Assembly: GCA_902620455.1 (NCBI GenBank) | Contig: CACNIG010000007.1 | Location: forward strand, 16,141-80,140 | Direction of reading: 5' to 3' | Source: an uncultured Bacteroidota bacterium | Lineage (GTDB): Bacteria > Bacteroidota > Bacteroidia > Flavobacteriales > Flavobacteriaceae | DNA length: 64,000 nt | In this document: piece by piece, positions 58,252 to 64,000 of the stretch | How the letters are laid out: every line of letters begins with the position of its first letter | How positions within the stretch are numbered: the first letter of the stretch is position 1 | Program-made: the position numbers and the translations under genes | Notes under the pieces: generated by a model | What the model saw: the letters and a program-made list of their open reading frames with translations, nothing else | The model's database searches: none | What the model was told of the DNA's origin: nothing

Positions 58252-58677
58252 TTAATTCTTGGATAGATTTACCCATACTCCTGCTATAACCATCACTGCA
58301 AGTGTAATCAGAAATACATAAGCTGCAGGTTCTGGGCTAAATGGGATTGGAAGTCCATCACTTACTGTATACCCAATGTAATCAACCCAGTTTTGTGATA
58401 AGGCAGAGAGTTCAACACCAGTGTACTGAAGCTCAGATAATCTATAGGATTGCCCAAGTTGGTTAACATACAAAAATGAGAAAACATTGTATCCAAAGAA
58501 AACAGTACAAAGTCCAAATATTGTTACCAACACTTTTCCAAAAATATTAGCATTCTGCTCTTTTTGAAATCTCATAAGTCTAAATGTTATAAATACAAAA
58601 GCTGTAAAAGCTACCATGTATAATCCATTTTGAATGAAATTCATTTGAGCATAATTTAAAATTTCTATTTCGTTCAT
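58252..58677 (-). CDS. Monocistronic membrane protein of unknown function, 141 aa
   Basis: A 141-residue protein with three likely membrane segments (NGLYMVAFTAFVFITFRLM, LVTIFGLCTVFFGYNVFSFLY and AAYVFLITLAVMVIAGVWV) and a central extracytoplasmic loop with LSELQYTGVELSALSQNW. The C-terminus PEPAAYV...NLSKN runs into the last helix. It has its own upstream gap of 146 bases and its own terminator, the signature of a separately controlled, possibly well-expressed gene. I recognise no named family. Confidence 0.65.
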   Translation of the reverse strand: MNEIEILNYAQMNFIQNGLYMVAFTAFVFITFRLMRFQKEQNANIFGKVLVTIFGLCTVFFGYNVFSFLYVNQLGQSYRLSELQYTGVELSALSQNWVDYIGYTVSDGLPIPFSPEPAAYVFLITLAVMVIAGVWVNLSKN

Positions 58678-58823
58678 TTATAGTTATTTATAGTTAGGTT
58701 ATAAATGTATTAAGTAATTAATAACTTTAGAAAAAATTGTTTAATAACTTCTTAACAGTTTCAATTTCAATAGTTAATTATCGCAGAATTTTAAGTGTTT
58801 ATGTTTATTAACTATTAATTAAA

Positions 58824-59819
58824 TTATTTTATCAACTTTTCATAATCTCCAGCAACCTCAATTCCAGCTGACTCACCAATATCATTAAGAATAATCTTAT
58901 TTGATATTTTATCTATTAGTTTTAGCTTAATTGATGAATTCATACTTTCATCAATCCTCCCGTCCATAAAACCACTTATTGGTGCAGCCAAAGTGGTTGC
59001 TTTTTCTCTAATAGCCTTAATATTTAATTTAAATAGTCTATTCTCCATTGAAGCGTTTACCTCATCTTGAGAAATATCACAAGAATTAAGCTTAGTACCG
59101 TTATAGGTAGTAAATTCAATTAATTTACCATCAATTAGAACTCCTGCAATATGACCAATAAAGGAACTTTTTAACCAGGGAATAATGGCTATAGATGACT
59201 TAAAAGAAATACTACTTTTTGAAAAATGGTTACTTTGCATCCAAACATATGCTTTAGGAAAGGAATGACCCCAGTCTTTCTCCATATAACCTTTTCCATT
59301 GTCAAAACAAATTTTTTTTCCATTATGAATTAATGAACCTTCTATGTCATGATTCATACTAACAATACCATGATAGCACTCCATAAAAGGAATAAAAGAG
59401 TATGGACCCATTATCCCTGGAGAAAGAAAAGTATTAGACCAAGGAAATAAATTTTTAAAAATTAATGTACCTTGAAGATTAGGTAGATTTAAGGATATAT
59501 CTGTCATGCTAAAATGATTTTCAGCTATGTAGAGATCATGTTTTTTAGGTGTAGGTTTAAACTCATTTGAATCAAACTTAAAGTAATCAGCCTTTAAGTT
59601 TTTCCCATCCAAAACTTGAATAAAAGATTGTTTATTCCCATTCTCATCCATTGCTATTCCTGGAATAATTGCAAAAGCATTGGTTTGAGAATTATCAACA
59701 ACTTTATAATACCATCCCTCAAAAAATTTTCTACTCCTGCCCCATCCATGATATACATGGGAATTCCAAATTGCATGGATTTTAAGTAATTGATTCAATT
59801 TCAATATATTTAGCTTCAA
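58824..59819 (-). CDS. Tocopherol cyclase-family protein
   Basis: A 331-residue protein matching the tocopherol-cyclase family (PF14249-like, lipocalin-related double beta-barrel): SRKFFEGWYYKVVDN near residue 29, NAFAIIPGIAMDENG, IMGPYSFIPFMECYHGIVSMNHD near 135 and GYMEKDWGHSFPKAYVWMQSNHF near 177. A heterotrophic bacterium is unlikely to make tocopherol, so it probably acts on or binds another lipid. The frame opens with TTG at 59819 and no ATG precedes the conserved domain. The start may be this TTG or the TTG at codon 8. Divergent from the isochorismatase gene. Confidence 0.87.
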   Translation of the reverse strand: MKLNILKLNQLLKIHAIWNSHVYHGWGRSRKFFEGWYYKVVDNSQTNAFAIIPGIAMDENGNKQSFIQVLDGKNLKADYFKFDSNEFKPTPKKHDLYIAENHFSMTDISLNLPNLQGTLIFKNLFPWSNTFLSPGIMGPYSFIPFMECYHGIVSMNHDIEGSLIHNGKKICFDNGKGYMEKDWGHSFPKAYVWMQSNHFSKSSISFKSSIAIIPWLKSSFIGHIAGVLIDGKLIEFTTYNGTKLNSCDISQDEVNASMENRLFKLNIKAIREKATTLAAPISGFMDGRIDESMNSSIKLKLIDKISNKIILNDIGESAGIEVAGDYEKLIK

Positions 59820-59841
59820 GTTAAAAACAATTTATTCAAAC

Positions 59842-60411
59842 ATGGACTTTATAAATAAAAATCCTGCTCTTTTACTTATAGATATTCAAAAGGCATTCTT
59901 AGATAAAGATTATCCTGGAGGAAAAAGAAATAATCATAATGCTGAATTGATCTGTGGAAAAATTCTAGAAAAATGGAGAGAACTTGGTTTAAATGTAATT
60001 CATGTTAGGCATAGTTCCACAAATCCTAACTCCAAGCTTCATGAATCAAAACCTGGATTTGAATTTAATGACTACGTGAAACCAAAAGGAAATGAAATGA
60101 TATTAACTAAGCATGTTAATAGCGCATTTATAGGCACAGGTTTAGACGGAATACTTAAGAGTTTTAATATTAATACATTGGTTATTGTAGGTATGACAAC
60201 TAATCATTGTATATCAACTTCTGTAAGAATGGCAGGTAATTTAGGATATGAAACTTTTCTGATAAATGATTCTACAGCGTGTTACAATACAATAGGATTA
60301 GATGGAAAAGAAATAGATTGTGAAGTTATCTATAACATCTCTATAGCTAACCTTAAAGATGAATTTGCCCAAGTAATTAATTCAAAAAAATTATTTAAAC
60401 TTTTGAGTTAA
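59842..60411 (+). CDS. Isochorismatase-family cysteine hydrolase
   Basis: A 189-residue enzyme of the isochorismatase/nicotinamidase-like superfamily. The catalytic triad is visible: Asp14 (LLIDIQKAF), Lys90 (ILTKHVNSAF) and Cys123 (VGMTTNHCISTSVRM). The family hydrolyses amides or related bonds; the exact substrate is unclear. It converges with the sulfatase gene, overlapping by 4 bases. Confidence 0.9.
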   Translation: MDFINKNPALLLIDIQKAFLDKDYPGGKRNNHNAELICGKILEKWRELGLNVIHVRHSSTNPNSKLHESKPGFEFNDYVKPKGNEMILTKHVNSAFIGTGLDGILKSFNINTLVIVGMTTNHCISTSVRMAGNLGYETFLINDSTACYNTIGLDGKEIDCEVIYNISIANLKDEFAQVINSKKLFKLLS

Positions 60412-62186
60412 TTATATGGCTTTAATGTAATTCTTTTGAAATCTAATTTCCCAAAAGAATTTTCCCCTCTTTTAATACTTAAATAACTAGATTGTTTTGT
60501 AAGGTATATTGGACTTAAATTTATTACTTGAAAATCCTTAAGATAAGATTCAATTCTTGGTACTCTATCGTATTCCATTCCTCTTAAATCTGACATAAAA
60601 ACTTTTTCAACTTTTCCTTTTACATCAGAAGTATTGGATGAGACGATTATTTCACTATTTAAACTTTCTTTATCGGAATTTATAAATATTCCTATGTTAT
60701 ATAGTCCATCAGCCATAACTTGAATAGGCCAATAAATAGAATCACCTTTACTCCAATTTGTAAGAAATGAATCATTTGGATATATATTTGATCTTTTTAT
60801 AAATCCAGAAAAATTAGAGTCTCTTGCTGGCAATATGTTATTAACGCCAAATTCTCCTGAAATAGTAAAAGGTCTTTTTTGATTTGATAAAGAAGGGTTA
60901 AGCACTTGCTCAATCCAAGCTTTTTTCTTTTCAATTAGATATTCTTTTAGTGAATCATTTTCGATTGGAAAAATTTGACTTTGATCATCTTCAAGATTAT
61001 ATAAATTATTGTCTTTATCCAATCTATATTTTTGAAATCTTAAACTTACATTGTCTCTCCAATGATTGTATATAATTCTTTCGTCATTAGAAGTCTTATT
61101 GAGTAAAAGTGGGAAAAAAGAAATTCCATCGATTGAATTGTCGAAGTCAATATCAGCAATGTCTAATAAAGTTGGAAAAATATCGATTGAGCTTGATAGA
61201 AGATTTACTTTGCCCTTAAGTGATTGATTAATTTTTGGATAACTAAAAATTAGTGGAGACCTAACTCCACCTTCATCAGTTGAACCTTTCCTACCTTTTA
61301 ATGAATCATTCCATCGATTTCCATTTGGACCATTATCTCCTAAAAAAATTACTACAGTATCTTCATAACGATTAGAATCTCTGATAGTTTTCATTATTCT
61401 TCCAATATTCCAGTCAATATTCTCTATCATAGCATATGCAGCTTTTGTATGATTAACAAGTTCATTATTATCAGCTGCTCCAAATGCTTTATCAGACTCT
61501 TTAGCGGTTAAATCATTTAAGAACAAGTCTTCTGCACTAAACCTCTCAAATCTAGACCACCACTCATCACCAATCTGCATAGGGCTATGAGGAGTATTTA
61601 TCGATAAAAAAACAAAGAATGGTGAGTTACCACTAGACTCAATAAAATCAATAGTATTATCTGTTATGAAATCAGTTAAATACCCATCACTTCTAAAAAA
61701 TTCTCCATTATGTTCCAACTCTGCATCAAAATATTCACCAATATGACCAGAACAATAACCTATAAACTCTTCAAAACCCCTTGAATTTGGATGATATGGA
61801 TATTGTTGTCCATTATGCCATTTACCAAAAAAAGCTGTTTTATAATTATTCTCTTTAAAATATTCTGAAACTAGTTTTTGATCAAGATTAATTCTCTCAC
61901 CACCCTCTGAAACGTCTATAACTCCAGTTTTAGGGTGATAATTACCGGTTAAGATTTCTGACCTTGTTGGTGAGCAAACTGGACTTACGTAAAATGAATC
62001 AAATAAAGAACCTGATTCTGCAAGATTATTTAAGTTTGGTGTTTTCAAAACAGGGTTTCCCGTTAATTCCAAATCACCCCAACCTTGATCATCTGTCAAG
62101 ATAATTATAAAATTAGGTTTATCATTTAAATTGGTGCATGATACCACTAAAGAAAAAATAAAGATCCAAGAAAAACTAATCCTCAT
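60408..62186 (-). CDS. Sulfatase (arylsulfatase-like), lipoprotein
   Basis: A 592-residue exported type I sulfatase (signal MRISFSWIFIFSLVVSCTN from the ATG at 62186; a TTG three codons earlier opens the frame). The formylglycine motif is intact: VSPVCSPTRSEILTG, with Cys about residue 71. Other active-site elements are DDQGWGD (metal Asp pair), FFGKWHNG, SINTPHSPMQIGD and FLGDNGPNGNRW. A C-terminal beta domain of about 130 residues follows. It likely removes sulfate from algal sulfated glycans or small sulfate esters. No SusCD pair or glycoside hydrolase lies in the window. Confidence 0.93.
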   Translation of the reverse strand: MRISFSWIFIFSLVVSCTNLNDKPNFIIILTDDQGWGDLELTGNPVLKTPNLNNLAESGSLFDSFYVSPVCSPTRSEILTGNYHPKTGVIDVSEGGERINLDQKLVSEYFKENNYKTAFFGKWHNGQQYPYHPNSRGFEEFIGYCSGHIGEYFDAELEHNGEFFRSDGYLTDFITDNTIDFIESSGNSPFFVFLSINTPHSPMQIGDEWWSRFERFSAEDLFLNDLTAKESDKAFGAADNNELVNHTKAAYAMIENIDWNIGRIMKTIRDSNRYEDTVVIFLGDNGPNGNRWNDSLKGRKGSTDEGGVRSPLIFSYPKINQSLKGKVNLLSSSIDIFPTLLDIADIDFDNSIDGISFFPLLLNKTSNDERIIYNHWRDNVSLRFQKYRLDKDNNLYNLEDDQSQIFPIENDSLKEYLIEKKKAWIEQVLNPSLSNQKRPFTISGEFGVNNILPARDSNFSGFIKRSNIYPNDSFLTNWSKGDSIYWPIQVMADGLYNIGIFINSDKESLNSEIIVSSNTSDVKGKVEKVFMSDLRGMEYDRVPRIESYLKDFQVINLSPIYLTKQSSYLSIKRGENSFGKLDFKRITLKPYN

Positions 62187-62219
62187 ACATAACAATTTAG
62201 TAACTAAGTTAATAAATCA

Positions 62220-62756
62220 TTAATCTAAATCTAAATTAGAACACTTTGAGAAGGTAGTGTCTATAGTATTTCGCGATTTATATAACCAACTATCCTTTGC
62301 CTTATAAAAGATTTCTTTATCTATCTCCTGAGCTATTATCTGAGTACCATTTGCAAGATTGTATGTTACTCTTAGGGGATTTTTTTGAATAATTTCATAT
62401 TTAACTTTATGGTCTTTTAGATCATATATTTTTCCATATTTCACATCAGCTTCAACTAATTCTGAAGTATGCTTGAGAATATTCATTTCATACCATGCAT
62501 TAAAAATTGTACATGTTTCGGTGTTATCAACAAAATACATAACAGTGTGGCCTTTATCAGGACTAAAGTTCTTCACAAAAGCATACTCTGATGGATCAAC
62601 TTGATCAATAGACTTATTAGATGATTCGATAAGATCAACTCTAACGAAAACTTTACCCTCTACTTGATCATAGAACAAAGAAATGTCTTCTTTGGAGCAA
62701 GAAAGAAAAATTAACGATACAAAAGTTATAAGTAATTGATAATATAGTTTGAACAT
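62220..62756 (-). CDS. Small lipoprotein of unknown function, paralogue of 16153..16662
   Basis: A 178-residue predicted lipoprotein from the ATG at 62756 (MFKLYYQLLITFVSLIFLSCSKED). Its VEGKVFVRV, CTIFNAWYEM and KNPLRVTYN segments align with the lipoprotein at 16153..16662. It lies 33 bases upstream of the sulfatase start on the same strand and may share its transcript. Unknown function. Confidence 0.7.
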   Translation of the reverse strand: MFKLYYQLLITFVSLIFLSCSKEDISLFYDQVEGKVFVRVDLIESSNKSIDQVDPSEYAFVKNFSPDKGHTVMYFVDNTETCTIFNAWYEMNILKHTSELVEADVKYGKIYDLKDHKVKYEIIQKNPLRVTYNLANGTQIIAQEIDKEIFYKAKDSWLYKSRNTIDTTFSKCSNLDLD

Positions 62757-62811
62757 AATCAAATCTATTAATAAATTAAATTATTATATCTTAACAAAAA
62801 GCTAATTAATC

Positions 62812-64000
62812 ATTAAAAATCAATATTATAAATATCTTTTCACATTAATTCTAGCAGCAGAATCAATTTACATATTACCTTATGTTCTAGCTAGAGTTTT
62901 TAGACCAACCTTTTTGGATGTATTTAACTTGACAAATCTAGAACTTGGAACATTATTTTCAACATATGGAACTGTCGCATTTCTTTCTTACATATTTGGT
63001 GGTGTATTAGCGGATAAATATTCACCAAAAAAATTACTTTCATTTTCATTAATATTTACCTCTTTGGGGGGGTTCTATATGATGAGCTATCCGCCTTATT
63101 CTTCACTACAATTATTATATGCTTATTGGGGCTTTACTACGGTTTTTCTTTTTTGGGCTCCTATGATTAAAGCAACTTCGATTCTTGGAGGACTAAAGAA
63201 ACAAGGAAAAACTTTCAGCTTTTTGGATGCTGGGAGAGGAATAGTTGCATCATCAATTGGATTAATAGGAGTTTTAATATTCTCTTTTGTAGTAATAGGC
63301 GATATATCTGAATCAACTTTTGATGAAAAACAAGATGCATTTAGATATGTAATTGCAGTGTCTTCTTTTATAGTTTTTTTAACTGGTGTGTTTGTATATA
63401 TATTTTTAAATATAGAAATCAAAGATAAAGCCAAGATTGGAAACTTTAATGATATGAAAAATCTAGTGAAGTCAAAATCTATAATCCTTATTGGATTAAT
63501 AATTTTAACAGCATATATGGGCTACAAAATAACTGACATATATTCCCTGTATGCATCAGAAATAATGCTATTTGATGAAATAGAAGCCGCAAGAGTTGGA
63601 GCACTTCAACAATATCTTAGACCACTTGCCTGTATATCAATAGCATTTTTTGCTGATAAATCTGGTAATATTAATGTCATTATTACAGGTTTTGTTATAA
63701 TGTTGATTGGTGCTATTTTATTTGTGAGTGGTATTGTTCAAGCTGGCCTTAATTCCCTATTTATAATATCATTGGTTATTGTTGCTGTTGGTACTTATAT
63801 TATAAGAGGTCTCTATTTTTCAATATTAAGAGATGGTGGGATTCCTTTGGCTTTAAGTGGAACTGCAATTGGTGTTGTCTCAATTATTGGGTATACTCCT
63901 GATATATTTGCAACACCTTTATATGGGTATTTTTTAGATACATATGAAGGAATAAAGGGGCATCAATTAGTTTATTTAACTCTTGCATTATCATCTTTAA
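62812..64000 (+). CDS. MFS transporter, 3' end outside window, non-ATG start
   Basis: An open frame from the left of 62821 runs to the right edge with about 396 codons in the window. It begins after TAA 62803..62805 and shows 11 or more hydrophobic helices and MFS-like motifs (GGVLADKYSPKKLLSF near residue 64, the signature loop between helices 2 and 3, and GALQQYLRPLACISIAFFADKSG). No ATG exists before about 63079, deep inside the second or third helix. The best start is ATT at 62812 (a rare initiator) or an undetected error. It follows the lipoprotein gene divergently across about 55 bases. Confidence 0.8.
   Translation, partial: MKNQYYKYLFTLILAAESIYILPYVLARVFRPTFLDVFNLTNLELGTLFSTYGTVAFLSYIFGGVLADKYSPKKLLSFSLIFTSLGGFYMMSYPPYSSLQLLYAYWGFTTVFLFWAPMIKATSILGGLKKQGKTFSFLDAGRGIVASSIGLIGVLIFSFVVIGDISESTFDEKQDAFRYVIAVSSFIVFLTGVFVYIFLNIEIKDKAKIGNFNDMKNLVKSKSIILIGLIILTAYMGYKITDIYSLYASEIMLFDEIEAARVGALQQYLRPLACISIAFFADKSGNINVIITGFVIMLIGAILFVSGIVQAGLNSLFIISLVIVAVGTYIIRGLYFSILRDGGIPLALSGTAIGVVSIIGYTPDIFATPLYGYFLDTYEGIKGHQLVYLTLALSSL

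Noticed and set aside
60408..62186. Polysaccharide utilisation locus around the sulfatase
   Set aside because: No SusC/SusD pair, glycoside hydrolase, polysaccharide lyase or sulfatase-maturing enzyme is seen in the window; the sulfatase stands alone with a lipoprotein gene.

Overview
This 64 kb window is AT-rich, gene-dense DNA that looks like the chromosome of a marine member of the Bacteroidota, most likely a flavobacterium. The pointers are a Flavobacteriia-type dihydroorotase-like pseudoenzyme next to an alpha/beta hydrolase, a DUF4834 gene close to mnmE, a large conserved family typical of this group (2957..4384), many short secreted proteins and lipoproteins with MKK...C signals, an arylsulfatase, and starts without clear Shine-Dalgarno sites. 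I see no rRNA, tRNA, CRISPR array, insertion sequence, integrase or phage gene. Intergenic gaps are short; the longest stretch without a large gene (35152..35474) holds two tiny ORFs.

Layout. 1..15 kb is mostly conserved core: the end of a TIGR02757 gene, the dihydroorotase-like protein, an esterase, an MBL-fold hydrolase, bcp, nth, uvrA, a flippase/YfhO/DUF4834 envelope cluster, a GNAT protein and mnmE. 15..21 kb looks accessory: a PD-(D/E)XK nuclease-like protein with a lipoprotein, lying between two near-identical TAGTAGCG-type repeats, then an SRAP (YedK/HMCES) DNA-crosslink protein, a set of small secreted ferredoxin-like-fold proteins, a bile-acid-symporter-family transporter and a VOC/small-protein operon. 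21..33 kb holds metabolic singletons: M20 peptidase, DUF502, amidase, nitrilase-family amidase, DUF2461, a methyltransferase, an ACT protein, ThuA, a YhhQ transporter with a phosphoribosyltransferase, OsmC and an EEP-fold lipoprotein. 33..44 kb is a secreted/periplasmic set on the minus strand: a PQQ dehydrogenase with a built-in cytochrome c domain and four exopeptidases or oligopeptidases (M28, S33, S9 twice). 44..46 kb holds LOG, an NTF2-like lipoprotein and a nitroreductase.

46.4..52.2 kb is the clearest functional unit: a tight six-gene plus-strand operon of KDG kinase, KDPG/KHG aldolase, a GntP-family permease, a RidA-family protein, a D-threonine-aldolase/D-serine-dehydratase-family PLP enzyme and an M19 dipeptidase. 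It reads as a catabolic module joining D-amino acid (D-serine or beta-hydroxy-D-amino acid) release, uptake and deamination to 2-keto-3-deoxy sugar-acid degradation. This is inference from families and gene order.

52..58 kb holds a NatAB-like ABC exporter, a cluster of tiny genes including two paralogous peptides and two small zinc-binding proteins, two esterases and a short-form AMP nucleosidase. 58..64 kb holds an orphan membrane protein with its own terminator, a tocopherol-cyclase-family protein, an isochorismatase-family hydrolase, a sulfatase, a lipoprotein and the start of an MFS transporter that runs off the right edge. Several genes have no ATG where their start should be.

The window is largely ordinary. 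The items that deserve a second look are the D-amino-acid/KDG operon, the repeat-flanked nuclease-like module, three dispersed families of small secreted or soluble proteins, and several very small ORFs coupled to neighbours.
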